From Grammothele lineata (lineage: Eukaryota > Basidiomycota > Agaricomycetes > Polyporales > Polyporaceae): a stretch of 64,000 bases of DNA. The stretch spans positions 1-64,000 of the forward strand of contig NDFF03000141.1 of the NCBI GenBank assembly GCA_002150815.3. The letters run 5' to 3'. Of the stretch, positions 10,621 to 27,200 are shown one piece after another (the stretch's first letter is position 1; each line of letters starts with the position of its first letter). Below the pieces are notes generated by a model, which searched no databases, was not told the origin of the DNA, and saw only the letters and a list, made by a program, of their open reading frames with translations. The position numbers and the translations under genes were made by a program.

Positions 10621-12670
10621 TTAACTGGATGGGACGGTATGCGAGTCGCCCGAGCTCTCGGCTGATGACGAGGGGGCGGCAGCTAATAGCGGCTTATGCG
10701 GGACGTCCAGTTCCGATTCCGGAGACGACGGCAGGACGTCGTAAGAAACGGTAGGAGCAGTTGACGACGCAAACGATAGCTCCGCAGGAGGGAGAATGGG
10801 GCGCTCTGCGCTAATCTCGTCCACTGAGTGCTCCAAGACTGCCGGGACGGAATCTCCTCCGGCCGACGGTTCCGGGACGGACTCATCCTTAGCGGCGGCA
10901 GCGGCAACCGTGGGTTCCGGTACGACAACAAGTTCTTGGGTGGGCTCGGGAGCAGGTGCAGCGGTGGGTTCCGGATTTGGCGGCGTAGCAGGTTCGGCGG
11001 CTGGCACAGGCTCGGCAGGCCCACTTGTAGAATCCGGAGTTGTTACTGCGCTCGCCGTTGAAGCAGCACTCAACACGGCTGCGCTGATTACACCATACTG
11101 CGACGTGGGGGTCGACCGTCCGCTCCGTCGCTCATTCCCCGAAGTCGGGGGAGGAGTTAAGTGGCCAGAAGGGGGGCTTGAAGACGGTGTTTTTTGATGC
11201 GAAGTTGAGACCCGCGGGGGTGGTGAGGGTGCCTCGCTGGTAGTAGGCAGGGAGGGAGCGGGTGTGCTTGACGTAGCGGGCTGAGGTGAAGCCACAGCCG
11301 GGGAACTGTCAGTAGCAGGTGCGGAAGACTCAGTGGGAGCCTCCGTCCCTGTGGCCGCCGTCTCTCCTTGTTGCTTCTTCGCCTCTTCCTCCTGCTGCCG
11401 CCGTTGTTGGGCCTCGTGTTCCAACAAAGACAGCCGCATCGCCTCCATAACCATAAGCTAGGAAATTGGAGAAAATGAGACAGACGACCTGGTATGAACG
11501 CAACAGCAACTGACCTCCTCCAAATCCTGCCCACCGAGACCCATTGACCCGAGGAGCTGAGTCAGCTCGTTCTGTTGCTGCTGTCTCCTCCTCGAACGTC
11601 TGCTTCCCCGTTCCCCGCTCCCTTCCGGCGTCTCCGCACCACCCTCCTCTGGAGGCAGAGCATGCACACGACCACTTGTAACTCCAACAGGGATGAGGCG
11701 GTCGCCAACTTGACGCATGATGATGCGCCTGTTAGCACGTCGGGCGACGGCGGCACGGACGGACGCCAGTTTTGCCTCCCAGTCCGGATGTATGTGGTCT
11801 GAAGAGAGTTATCAACCTGCCCGACATAACTATGCGTAGGACAGCTCACCAACAGTAACGACCTCAGGATCATTGTACCCGAAGCTCTTCCTCCGGCGCT
11901 TGGACGCGTTGCTTGCTGCAGAGGCGTCTGATGCCGGCTTGGGCGAGTCAGGCCAGGATGGTGGCGTCTGATTACGAGGGGGTTGGGAAGTTCGGTCAGA
12001 GTGTGGGTCATAACGGGAGGTATAGCGTAAGACTGACGGCTCCCTCACTCCCGAGCCCAGTCCTCCATTTTGGAGGCGTATAGACGATGCCAAAGTTCTC
12101 TTGGACACAATAAGGACAGGCGGCCGGTTCCGAGACAAGATGGGTGGTTGTGGGGTCGGCTCGTTTGATCTGAACGAAACACTCGGTACATATCGCCTGG
12201 TCGCAACAGCGCGAGCGGTTGATGTTGGGCGGATAGTACTATTGCGCCGATTGAGGAGGGTGCATGGTATTGGGAGTGGAACGGTAATGGAGACGCACCA
12301 AGAAACAAATAGGGCACTCTACTGCTCCTCTGTATATTGCAGCCTCCGGATTGCGCTGGGGCTCCTTGACTGCGCTTGGACGTTTGTTATGTCCTCTGGT
12401 AGATGAGGAGGGAGCCTCGGTGCGTGCGGACTCGGCACCGTCGGTTTCGGGCGGCTCCTTGCGCGCGGCCAATATCTGCTCGTCGTCCCAAGATTCCTCA
12501 TAGTCCTCGAGCGGGCGGTAAAAGGGAGCGAGTTTGCGCTCGATGATGCACTGAGTCACGACGCCCTGGTTCCAGTCGCGGGGACCGGTGTAGATGCCCT
12601 GCGGGGTGAGGAAGCCGAAGTCGACGGTCTCCTCGTGGTGGCCCCGGCCGGAGGAAGCGCTGTTTCCCAT
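10621..12670 (-). CDS. SIP5: SIP5-like RING-type zinc-finger protein
   Basis: Five exons (12299-12670, 12038-12238, 11850-11967, 11515-11798, 10621-11457) give 603 residues. The start [10 protein letters not shown] has a likely N-myristoylation glycine. The conserved N-terminal block ([22 protein letters not shown]) leads to a RING-like zinc finger: [33 protein letters not shown]. Then come FGIVYTPP, a basic KRRRKSF stretch, a block [20 protein letters not shown] with [11 protein letters not shown], and a long Pro/Ala/Ser/Thr-rich tail that looks disordered. In yeast, Sip5 binds the Snf1 kinase and the Reg1/Glc7 phosphatase in glucose signalling; that role is inferred here. Intron 2 (11968-12037) is the least certain: GTCAGT was chosen because it alone keeps frame at normal intron length. 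The gene is divergent from the SERCA gene. Confidence 0.88.
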
Positions 12671-13637
12671 GGCTGTTGTGTGTACGAACGCACGGAAGAG
12701 GGAGAGGCGTTGAGGATGGCGGAGGACGAGACCCGGGTTTCAGGTCGAGGACACCGCCGAGGACTGGGTTGTCGTCACAGACCGGTGACGGCGCCAGGCG
12801 CGGGGCGAGTTGTCGGCCAATCCCGATCTCTTCGGCGTGACCGTCCGAGCGCCCCGAGGCTCCCTTTGCCTGCCTTTAGCCTTTGCTATCCTTGCGACCA
12901 CCGCGTTCGAGGTCTTCGGTCGCAAGCAGAGACGATGGTCGTTGTCCGGGACTCGTTCACAAGCATGCCCCTGGATTCGATTCGCGATATCCACTCTTTC
13001 CCTCCTGTCCAGCCTGGACACTGTCACATGAACGTTCCGTACCCACGCGACGAGGCCTCGGGTGCTTCCAGGTCTCGGCCCTCTACAGACGAATCTGCTC
13101 GCGCTGGCGGCGATGTGTGTGCATCGAATGCACCGTGTTCTGTAAACCGTTTACTTATAGCCCGCAACAGACGTCGGATGCACCGCGTTTTCCGGAGAGG
13201 TCTGGGAGCGGGCAGTGCGAGAACGTTCGCGAGGGCGCCTATGCTACCCCGCACTCGGATTCCGCCCACGCTGACCGAGGAACGTGGGGCGTCTCACGGC
13301 TCCGTGCCTGCACCTTTACTCACGGACGAGTAAAATCAACGGACATTCGCACGAAACATGGGCTGTCTGCCCATGCACAGAGCTAGCAAAATTGATACAG
13401 GTTCCCAGGACGAGAGGGCGAAAGCGAGGCCGGTGACAGGCTGGGGAACGCAAGGGAGCGGATTCAAGTCGCGCGGGAAGTCGCCACGTCAGCTTACCGG
13501 ACGCGTCTAACTTTTTATACTCGGGCCTTAGCCGAGTGCCTGTCAATACCCGCCCCGTCTTCCTTTCCGTAACCGCACCCCGGCCCTCTCTTTTCCTCGT
13601 CCCCGCTCTCTGCCACCTACATCGTACGGTCGGCGAC
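12671..13637. other. divergent promoter region between SIP5-like and SERCA genes
   Basis: Nearly 1 kb separates the two divergent starts. Open frames here show no recognisable protein, so this is best read as promoters and 5' untranslated regions for both genes. A TATAC element at 13516-13520 lies about 120 bases before the SERCA start. Confidence 0.5.
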
Positions 13638-17208
<3,571 letters not shown>

Positions 17209-17737
17209 ACACGGACGTTAGACCTAGCTTGTTTGATTATTTAGGGGATCGGTGTAGTGCACACACATGTAATGGACGAAATAATAGAGGACATTGCTCT
17301 CTCGGAAGTAGTATCAGTAGACGTCGAAGTAAGGATAGAGCACCTTTTCCCGCTTGGGCCGCTCTCATCGGCTCCCCTTCTCCCAGAACCGAGCATGGTG
17401 TCGGAGTGCAGTGCTGTTACTGAGTGGCAGCGACGACGTTATGGTTACACACATGTCTGCCCCGAGTGCGCGACCCCGTACATATTCCCGCCAGTAAAAG
17501 CCTGCCGTATCCAGCTTTCCATGTGTCATCTCGTCTTGGGAATCACTGGTTAGCATCGTAGCCAGATGCCAGGACGGCGATGGAGTGCCCCGAAGATTGA
17601 CGAGGACCTTGCGGACTCCCCTCGGCCTCGATACCTCCAAAACTTGACCTCATATTTTCTGAGCACCTTGCCTGCACCCTGGGCCGTCGTCTGACATGTT
17701 TTAGAGGCGTTTCCTGCTGTAGAAAAGCGCAAAAACA
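17209..17737. other. gap between the SERCA gene and tRNA-Asn
   Basis: About 530 bases with no supported gene; the start is the 3' flank of the SERCA gene and the end is the 3' flank of the tRNA on the opposite strand. Confidence 0.5.
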
Positions 17738-17841
17738 CTGCCCCGGAGAGGCTCGAACTCTCGACCTTCCGATTGCGGGTTGTGAGGTCGAACCTCCACG
17801 AGGTAACAGTCGGACGCTGTAACCAACTCAGCCACGGGGCA
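17738..17841 (-). tRNA. tRNA-Asn (GTT) with a 30-nt intron
   Basis: Read on the minus strand, the acceptor arms TGCCCCG and CGGGGCA pair over all 7 bases, followed by a G discriminator. The D arm is GCTG...CAGC, the anticodon stem TCCGA/TCGGA encloses CTGTTAA, and the T arm is GAGAG-TTCGAGC-CTCTC. The anticodon GTT (17805-17807) reads Asn codons. An intron at 17774-17803 sits between positions 37 and 38, the standard site for eukaryotic nuclear tRNA introns. The mature tRNA is 74 nt without CCA, which is added after transcription. The internal A and B boxes (TGGCTGAGTTGG and GTTCGAGCC) serve as the RNA polymerase III promoter. Confidence 0.95.
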
Positions 17842-19684
17842 TGGGTAACGAGGTATACTTTTAAGCGCCTTACCTCAACTCCAGTAGCCCAGACCCCACG
17901 GCAGTCTCGTATTGCCCAGTCGTGTGGCCGCAACCTCTTGTACTCACCCTCAAGTTATGATACCCGCTCGCCACCCACATTCACTATTCACAACCCTCGC
18001 GGAGTGATTTCGCACATACTCAAAGACCATTCGCAGAATCCGGGATATATCGGATGCTGACGCAAGGTGCTCCTTGTGGACTATAGGTGGATGACACACA
18101 CGAGGCGGCATCCGAGACATGCCAGCAAGAACCCGGCACAGCATCGAGTCGTCCCGTGGGCCGTGTTCGCGCTTGGCGTAGGTAGGCGGGACGCGCCGCC
18201 TCCGCTGCCGCTTACTAGCGCTTGCCTTTTCCTCTCATCGTCATGCATCCTCGATAACCTCGTACGTAACCCCAGCACGCGGTTTGCCTTACCTGCCGGG
18301 GTGTCCTTTTCCTGGAAGTACGGATCATCAACACGCACGCCTACGCATCGATGTTTCCGTGTGCATGTTCTGTGAAACTGTGGACGAGAGCTCCGAGGAG
18401 TGCTACCGTGATGAGACGTAAGGATATTTTAAGCGTCAGCTGCAACGTTCATGCAGACATCCACGGACGCGCGGAGGGCGCGGGGCTGTCGAAGATATGA
18501 CGAAATATTATGCAAGTTTTTTTAAATGCCGCACGTCCGAATGCTCGTAGTGCTCCTTGGACGGCCGGAACACACCTGTTGTATGAGTACCATCATGCTG
18601 CCACACGCTCAAATCCGAGGTCCTCGCACGGCGTGGCGGGAGAAATTTCCAGCGACTCCTTACCCATCCGACGAACTTACTGCAGCGCCGTGTCGCGGGT
18701 AATTAGCGCGTGCTGTCATACTACCGAGTGGCACCTTAGTTTGAACCGCCGCTTGCTGAAACAGAAGGCCGCACGCTCGAGGCTCCCGCCCGCCCGACCT
18801 CTTGCCCCATTCCGAGCATCCAGTGACCCGATCGAGCGCATACTCTTCGAGAAGACGGTGAAGTGACCGGGCACGCGCCGCGCAGAAGCCTTCGAGTGCG
18901 TGAAGAGTGTGCATCCCTAGCACGGCGACCCGCATAGTCCGAGCTTCCCTGCGCCGCTAGGTGGGACTGGATTCGTCCACCATAGCACATCCCCAAAATT
19001 TGCGTGCTTCGCGCGCACGGTCTAAGCTAGTGCACGAAGTTCTGAGGCTGGAGCTCTCGTTGCATTCAGGCGGCCCACAGCGCCTGAGCTTGCGTCGCAG
19101 TGCGCCGAAGATGCGTCGACGCCAGGGTGTGTCATTCGTCAAGTAGACAACTCGGAAACGTACCCTCACTTCCTCGTGAGTCGGGTCGCGACCGTGGCAA
19201 GCATCGACGCACGGAGATGCGTTGATCAGATTCGGGATCTCTGATCTTTGCGCACCGATCGTGCACAGGCGTTGTCCCCGGCCCACAGATTCGTGCACGC
19301 CGATACGCGCGCGTAAATAGTAGACGCGCCTACCCCCAGCCACAAGGCGACCTCGATCGATGATGCACCGACGCAAACATGCCTGCGCAGAGCCGCACTG
19401 TCTGCAGGGTCATGATAGTGAATTATTCTGTTGGTGAAAATCTAACATTCCGCCGCAAAATTTGTCAGCACGAGGTCGAGTGCCGCCCAGACCTGCTTTC
19501 TGAGACAATGTATTAGAGTATCGATGACCTCATGATTGAGCGAAGAACGAGGAAGAGTAGTGTACAGTGTAATCCAAGTCCTAGTGAGGTTAGCAGCCAG
19601 GAAAGCAAATAATGTCATCCCTCCGCCGTCCGTTCGGTGTACATGCGCTCGCTTCTACGCCTGTCCCAGCATAGAGACGGCGAA
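17842..19684. other. 1.8-kb gene-free stretch
   Basis: No coding frame shows protein-like features, and none matches a family I know. No further tRNA cloverleaf was found by eye. The right end is the 3' flank of the transporter gene. Confidence 0.5.
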
Positions 19685-21771
19685 TTAGGCCCCAATTCTC
19701 GTTTCAGCTTCTACGCCGGCGGTGGTGCGGGAGTGGGCATGCTGGGAATGCTCCTCAGGCGGCACGACGTCAAATCCGCTGCGGCCGAGGTCCGACGGAA
19801 GAACGGCCGTATCTTCGAGGGCTTCTTCTGCGAGGAGAGTCTGAGTCTCTTCCCGGTCTTCATTGGGCACGACGCGCTCAGCGGATGGGCGGAGGAAGCT
19901 CGGAGGGGTGACCAAGTGGTTGAAGAGGAACTATAAAACTGTCAGCGGAGACAAAATTGTGACTATCGGCGGAAGCAACCGACCGTTCCGTATCTACACG
20001 CGAGACGTCAGTTTAAGCCTAGGTTAAGAGCAGAGAAGGAACGCACACGAGGAGGGCGAAGCCCGCGACCTGCAGAAGAGAGATGGGCCAAACGAGGACC
20101 TCCCAACCAAGGCCCAAGCTGACAATCCAAATGCTGAGCGTACGGCACGTGTCCGTGAGGCTGCGAGCGGTGGCGCTAACATGCCGAGTAACACTCAGGC
20201 CGAAGAAGTTGAAGAGCGCGATCGAGAGCGCAATCACAAGACCCGAATAGAGCACCGTGGGCGTGTCGACCATCTGGTGCCAGCCACGTGGCAGATCGAA
20301 GAACGGTGACACGGACGCATAGCGCGCGAGAAGCGGCATGGCCAGCACAATGCTCAGGGCGCCAAACAGCCCTTCAAATCCGACCGCGACTAGTGGCGCG
20401 ACAGAGTACCGGCCCATGATCTTCTCTGTGTGCACTCTGTAAGCCGCTCATCGACCGCTCGCGAACTCAACGGAGGCTACTGACCTTCAACGACGAATTG
20501 CGCCGCCGTGCTGTACGAAGAGGAACCATGAAACGGATAATGTCGCAACATTTGATCAGCGGTGAGGACGAGACGTAACATTTCTATGAGAACACGTACA
20601 AGACTTGTGCGAATAAAATGAAGAACACGCCTGCAAACGCCGTCAGGCGGAACTGGAAAACACCTGTGAGACCGACTTACCAACAAGCACTTTCGTGACT
20701 TCGGGCTCCTCGACGGGCTCGGTGGTCGGAATATCTTCCCTGGTACCGAGGAAGGACTCTTTCACGGCGTCTTTGATCATAGACCCGCTAAGGCCCACAA
20801 GGGATATGCCCGCCATTACGGTGATAAGGGAGATCCATCTAGAGAACAACAGTAAGTGAATGAAGACGGCGTTTGCTTGGCAGTAGCATGCGTGATGAGG
20901 CGACTCTAATAAGGGGAGTAGGACTTAACTGGTAGAGCCAGAGACGTCTGCGGAGGAAGATGACGGAGAGAACACCGACGAAGAGAACGAGAGCGCCTCG
21001 TGTCATCTGATAGATCGAGACAGGGGTGTAAAGAAGGCCGACATTCATCAACTGTATGTGCGCATTGTGACGGAAGAGGTAAACAAGGCGCAGGCGAGTA
21101 ATGAGAGTGGAAGAGGCATGAGAACAGCGGGCGAGCATAACCGATTCGGCCGACGCACCGTGGTGCCGGTCAGATCGCAGGCGGCGGGGAACCATAAAAG
21201 CAGAAGCTTCCAGCCATGTAGGTGCGCCTGTGGGGTTACGGCCTTTGCGCCCGCGGCGGGCTCTTCTTCGGAATCCGCAGGGAGGCTCAATGGCTGAGCC
21301 TGACGCCTGGCACGCAGCCAAGAGAAGATGACGGGAAGGAAGCCTGATGAATGGCACGTGTAGCGTCCGGCGATGAGGGCCAGGTGGAAAAGCATAAGAA
21401 GGGCACATACAGAGCATTTCTCCGACTATGGCGGACGGTGACAGCGATCAGGGATGGGCAGGCCAAAGCACAGAGGGCGTACGCACGGAACATCTGGAGG
21501 GTCTGCCACACTGGCTGCTCGTACAGTACACGCTGTGACGGGATGGGGTTGTTGCAGTCCTCTACGCATTGCATGTCCTAGAGAGGGGCACGGGCATGAA
21601 CAAATGGGTGTATGCGGAGGCGCGTTTGAACTACGTGCCTGCCACTTGCTCCATAGCGAATTGCTGGAGCCCTGGAGGACGTCAGTACCAAGACGGCGAG
21701 ATGGAGAGGACGAGACGGACAGTGATGAGCATGCCCGTTATGAGCACCGGGACATAGAACGGGGACGGCAT
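19685..21771 (-). CDS. SLC35F6-like multi-pass transporter (drug/metabolite transporter superfamily)
   Basis: Eleven exons (21721-21771, 21639-21671, 21487-21577, 21411-21425, 21159-21343, 20930-21051, 20681-20838, 20600-20630, 20485-20510, 20049-20425, 19685-19930) give 444 residues. Family hallmarks are all present: an N-terminal segment ITGMLITGSSNSLWSKWQ, DMQCVEDC, EQPVWQTLQMFLGEM, WFPAACDLTGTTLMNVGLLY, SIYQMTRGALVLFVG, and FTAAQFVVEEKIMG. About ten hydrophobic segments are visible, ending in a polar tail. Human SLC35F6 sits in lysosomal or other membranes; the substrate is not settled. Two structural oddities: exon 4 is only 15 nt, and intron 2 has a GC donor (CAG|GCACGT), needed to keep the conserved KWQ-DMQC junction in frame. 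It diverges from the arrestin-like gene 240 bases away. Confidence 0.92.
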
Positions 21772-22009
21772 GGCGGATGGTGACGGAGAGAGGGATGCGG
21801 GCGCCTGTCTGCAGGAGGCCGGATGGAAGACGGCCGAGAAAGGCAAGGGCTGGGGGAAATAAGTAAATAAATAATTGTGAACCCGAGGAGGAGGAGAGGA
21901 AGAATCGCGAGGAATTCTATTCACCGGCTTGGATGGATGTTGTTGGATCACCCTATGTTCGCCTACTTATATCGTCCCCGGCCTCTTCTCGCCTCCCCTC
22001 CTCCGCCCC
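21772..22009. promoter_or_regulatory. divergent promoter between the SLC35F6-like and arrestin-like genes
   Basis: Only 238 bases separate the two start codons, so both promoters and 5' leaders must share it. The centre is A-rich (AAATAAGTAAATAAATAATTG, about 21857-21877), a possible nucleosome-depleted core. I see no named factor site. Confidence 0.4.
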
Positions 22010-24207
22010 ATGGTCCACCTTGTCCTCTCCACGACACGGGGCAACGGTGGCACCCGCTATTTCCCCCACCAGGGCTACCTCGGCCTCACCCCCGTCCGCG
22101 TCGAAGGCAGTACGTCCCTTCCCCTCGTCGTCCCCGCTCCCCGCGCTGACCCTCCCCTAGTCGTCCGCACAAAACTTGACGAGGACGGCAGACCCATCCC
22201 CGCACGCTCCCTCTCCATATCCATCCGATGCTACCAGTCGCGCCTCACACGCTCGCGCGCCATGCGGTCCACCCTCGTAGTCGACCACACCGACGTCCTC
22301 TGGGTCAAGCCCCCCTCCCGAGAATATGCCGACGTCGGTGAGCTGGAGTTTCCATTCAAACTCACTCTCCCAAAACGCACCCCGGGGTTCAGCACCGCGA
22401 ACTACCAAGATTACCGCGTATTTTGGCGGTTGGAAGCCAGTGAGTCCTTATCCTTAATCCCCTCGTCGCGTCCACGTCCCCCTCTCTCCCCACTGGAGTC
22501 GCGTGTATCATGCGTATCTCATGTGTCTCACTTGCAGTCCTTGATCATGTACCCATCCCCGGTGTCGGCTCTCGTATTGTACGCTATTTCGATCTCGCCC
22601 TGCTCCGCTACGACGTTCCTCCAATACATCCCGCACCCACCCCGTCACCTCAAGCCGGACTCCCTTACCAGACGAGTAAATCTCGCGCACCCGTCCTTCG
22701 ATATAACATCTCCACGTCTTCTTTACCTGTGGGACCTTCCGACCTGGTATGTGCGACGGTCTTCGTTCATCCGCTAGACTCCAGCGTCACCGTTCGGGGC
22801 GCCTCTGTGAGCATCGAACGTCGCATCGAGCTTCACAATACCCCAGCCACGCCTACTCCTTTGATCACCGCTGGTATCAATCACTCCATTGCTGCGTCCG
22901 CTTCCCCCGTCACCACTTTCTCGCCAGCTTCTCCAACACCCTCCCATTCCGACGACGAGGCTCTTACTCCCACTATGTCTCGTTTCCAAACGCATTATAC
23001 CGGCCCACATTCTCCTCCCGGCTTCAATGCCAGTCAAGCGACGCTAGAGACATTGGCTAGTGACTTGTCGGCATCATCTACGGCTCCTCTGCTCTCTCCA
23101 TCTAGCTCACGCGGCCCCACGTCCCCGGTTCCCATTCCTCGAACCCCCTCACCCGGGAAGCCTCCCCCCTCCCCCTCGTCCTCCCTGTCTGCTTCACCGG
23201 CCATTCCCGTGGCTTCAGGCTCGTCGTCAGAGCCTCCTATGAAGACTTTCACGAGCACAATAGTGTCAGCGGAGGCGGGCGCTTTCTCCTGCGACGCTGC
23301 TGGCCAATGGGTCAAGAACGTGACTCTTCCTTGGCCTGAAGCTCGTGGCAATTATCGATGGGCTATTGGTGAGACCACGCAGAGCGAGTTCGCGTCTGTG
23401 CGGTTTTTCCTCCGTACCAAGCTTGCCGTCGCGGGACCCGACGGGTCGGAGTCGCTAGAACTCGAACCGCGGGAACTTATAGTTGTCTCTACGAATGACG
23501 TCGACCGGCGAGTTGCCATGGAGAAGTGGGCGGAGCAAAAAGAGCTTGCACAGCGGAGCAAATCAAAAAGCCCGTGGAGGAGACGCGGGGAAGATGGTCC
23601 TAACGCGGACGGTGGCACTCTGGAGAAGATTGACGTGCATGGCCTTCCCTCTCCACCCCAGACACCGGCGCAGTCGAGCAGTTCGAGTAGCGGCCATCGG
23701 CGGACGGCGGACGGCAAGCCGCGAAAGAGAATGCCCCGCAGGCCGCACACATCCGCTGGTCCACGGGACAAGTCGAATATCACCTTCGCCGCGGCTGCGG
23801 CTGGTCGCATGCGTTCAGAACCGGACCGCGCGGACCATACCTCGAGCCAAGACTCTTCCAAGTCGAGCGCGTCGAGCTCCCAAGGGCGCCCTTCGGTCGG
23901 GAAGAAGCTCCGGGAGTCTGGGCTGGGCGAGAGCATGCTGTATGCGGTGGATAGGGTACGGGGCAAGTCGCGCGGGGAAGGTGATGGGAAGCGGGAGCGG
24001 GACGCGGAGGATGCGGAGGGAGAGGACGAGCGACTGCGGCGGGAACGACACAAGACGACTGGCCTCGGTCTACAGCTGGGCCTCGAGACGGACGAGGTGC
24101 GCGCGTGGGAGGCAGAGCTCGCGCGGATTGAGGTGCAGTCCCGGCGGAGCAGCGTGGGCATGCTTGGACTGCTGGGCTTGTCGTCCCGTAAGCGCAACGC
24201 CGGATAA
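22010..24207 (+). CDS. arrestin-like (alpha-arrestin type) protein
   Basis: Two exons (22010-22439 and 22538-24207) around a 98-nt intron give 699 residues. The N-terminal half reads as an arrestin fold: RSLSISIRCYQSRLTRS, LEFPFKLTLP, the PGFSTANYQDYRVFWRLEA strand, and RYFDLALLRYDVP. The second lobe continues with CATVFVHPLDSSVTVRGASV, a Ser/Pro-rich insert (about 235-345), then WVKNVTLPWPEARGNYRWAI. The last 250 residues are Ser/Arg/Glu-rich and look disordered. Fungal alpha-arrestins link Rsp5-type ubiquitin ligases to plasma-membrane transporters for endocytosis; I see no clear PPxY motif, so that role is inferred from the fold. ATG at 22010 was taken because the preceding frame is an AT-rich leader. 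Confidence 0.75.
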
Positions 24208-27200
24208 CGACGCGACAGCTTCGGCCTTCCACGCCTTCTACCTCCACTTCCACCTCCACCTCCACTATCGCCATTTTCGCACTGGGCTCACCGACGCTCC
24301 ACCCTACCTTCATAATGACAAGCTTCGGCTCCATCTTTCTGGACTCCCTCGTCACCACTTCTCGGATTCTCATGCTGTCACGGTCCACATCTTTCCGTGC
24401 GTCTTCGGAGACGCGCCGTTTTGTCCCCTCTGGTCGCTGTCGCTTGCAGAAGACCTCCCCTTCGCCACCTTTTCGTTCGCTCATCCGCATGCTGTCGTCC
24501 ATCCTCGCACTTCCCTTGCAGATAGTTCCGGTTCATCTTCCATCAGCATCTCGCGCTCATCCCTTACACCTGCACATAGTACCACTCTCACCGCAAGCAC
24601 TGTATACAACCTTCGTTCGCCCGCACTCGTCCGCTCGCGTATATGTACTAGGGTGATATCATGGCGTTCGCCGCTCATAGTAATGCCTACCGCTCACCAG
24701 CGACCATCCACTGCGTCCCGTCATGTGCTCATGGAGCATCTTGTCATTTGTCATGTCCGCTGCGGACACCCACTAGCCAACGTTGGACAGTGGGTCTACG
24801 TGTACGTACGGACTTGTCTCATTCATACGTGTACTGTATCCCTGCAGGGTACACTTACCTTCGTCATTAGCGCTAACTTATCCAATTTTCCGTTCGCCGC
24901 TACTTATGGACCCTTCCCGAGCAACATGATACTTCGCCCGTCGCGCTCGGAAATTGAAGGAAGCGATGTGCGCCCGAGCGCAATCTTGGCTCCCGTCCAC
25001 TATGCGAGATGGAACCGGCGGTCGCCCATCCGACGGCGGCTTCCATGGAAGACAAGAAGCGCGTCGCGGGGGCGTGCGCGCAACGTGTAGCGCGTGGCGC
25101 GGACATACGCCTACCCTTCCGACCGTCGACACAGCACGTCTTCGCGGACCGAGCATCGCGAACCATGTTACGGGCCCCGTCGCGCATTCTCGTCCGTGTA
25201 TGAGGAAGGTCAGTGGCGGTCTCATCGAGCGCATCCGCGCCGCCGTAGATATCGTTGCGACGTCGCCGCCGCTGACGTTGCGCTTGTGCCACTCGAGCGC
25301 CACGCCGCACGGGGCGCGGCCCGCGTTAGACGGGCGTTCTCCGGTCCCCGGGCCTAAACCTTGTTTAGCGGCGCGGCTGGCTTCGAGGTTCGCGGAAACC
25401 TTCCGGCCATTCGGGCCTCCTTCCCTCGATCCCGCGCTCGCGCCGCGCGATCGATACTGACCGTCGCCGGACACGTCCGATTCGGGGCCCAAAGACCTCG
25501 TTGCGCTGACAGAAGGCCGGCCTAATTCGTCTTACTGGTCATCGGCCTCACCCGCCGAGTACATACAAGGTTGGCTGCGTCACCGAAAAGACTCCGAGTA
25601 GGTCGGCCGTGGTCGTCCTGTTCAGTGATATTGACGAGGTTGGGTGGCTCTAACGGTTGCCACGGCACACAGCAATTTGAGACCATCCTTATTATTGACA
25701 TCTCGGGCCCGAGCAGTGCGGCTGCACAATGAACGGCTATCGAGTGTCGGCACCCCCGTCGCCATGGACCACTGAACAAGTAAGTCCTTCACTGCTGGCT
25801 GCTTCATTGCGCCAACCGCGTTCGATGCTAATCCGGGCTCTCCTCGATGCTCGCCCGCGGTTGACATGGAAAAACACCCGACGGGCTCGTGCGACGCTGG
25901 GAAGCCTCGAGCGTTGGTAGCAGCGGCGTCACCTCGTTTCTCCACGGAACAAGCAGCGCTCCTCCCGTGTTTCCCCGGAGAGTCTTGCCTGGGATGAGAC
26001 AGAAGACCGCTCGCTCCACATGCACACACACTTGGCGGAAGACCTGCTGGGCGGGCTTGTGACTGCACCCCGACTACACGGGGAAGACATGTTTCCAGGC
26101 TTCCGTCGTGTGTGGTGGCGGCAAGTAGCACCGAACTTAAACCCATCCATCCCAAGCTTGGCCACAACTTGGCTAGAAGCGCACGAGCGTGCAAGGTTGT
26201 AAGACATGCACAACCATCCGTCACGGCCCCGTGCCCGCCGGATTAACGATTTTCCTCAGAGACGCCTTCTTTATTGTCGTCGCTCGAGGCGTAGCCGTCG
26301 ATTGTGTCAATGATGTCAACGCGAGGCCGCGCGCACGGCCCCCACACGCGCCCGCTACGAGGATGGCGGCGGGACGATTGGGTATCCGTGCAAGGTTGAA
26401 CTTTTGTCAGCAGGCCGCGGCACCGAGATGGCTATGTAGATGCGTGGGCGCGATGAGATGACGAGTCTAAGATGGGCGATAGGGAGATGCATCACGCCTG
26501 TCGATGATCTCTGTGGGTCCTGGGGCGCACCGCGCACGGCCTGCTTTCGGCTTGCACGCGATGCAGTTGTGCACGACGATTACTCGGCGTTTCTTGATCG
26601 AGACTGCAGCCGTACGCAGCGTCGTTGGGGGCGCGTTGATCACTAGACCGCTAGTGGCGTTGCTTCAAGCTCCACCAGAGAAGGTTGGATGCACGCAAAA
26701 CACTTCTTGTGTCGCGTGGGCGCACTAGACGGCCCGGCGGAGGTGAGAGCAGCAGACGATTTTACGCGGGTATTTTCCCAACACTGACTTGACTAACGTC
26801 GGCCATGGAAAATGCGTGGTGCGTTGTAAGATGCAGCTATTGACGGTGCTTACCTAACCCCGCTCTGATATCTTTCGCCAGCTGTCAAAGGATCCACTTT
26901 GATCGAGAGATGGGAATGCAAGCCTCCATATTTACAAGAGGGAGGATCCACCCTGACGCCTGCCATCGTTCAATTCAAAATAAGTACGAGACGCACGGTG
27001 GAAAGTGATATGTAGTCTCAAATAATAACGGTTGACCATTAGCAGTAAACCACAGGACATTTACGTAGGACAGTGTCAAGCCCGGCGCCGAATACTGCCA
27101 TAGGAGCCGAGTACGTGCATGCACAATATGCATCGACTGGAGCACAATAAGTCAACGCTAATGGCAGAGAGCGCTTCTGTCTCGTTTTGACTTATCCTAG

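Noticed and set aside
12671..13637. A gene between SIP5-like and SERCA
   Set aside because: Open frames on both strands lack any protein-like pattern; promoters are the simpler explanation.
23483..25090. 535-codon frame overlapping the arrestin-like gene
   Set aside because: It is an out-of-frame shadow of the arrestin-like tail followed by its 3' region.
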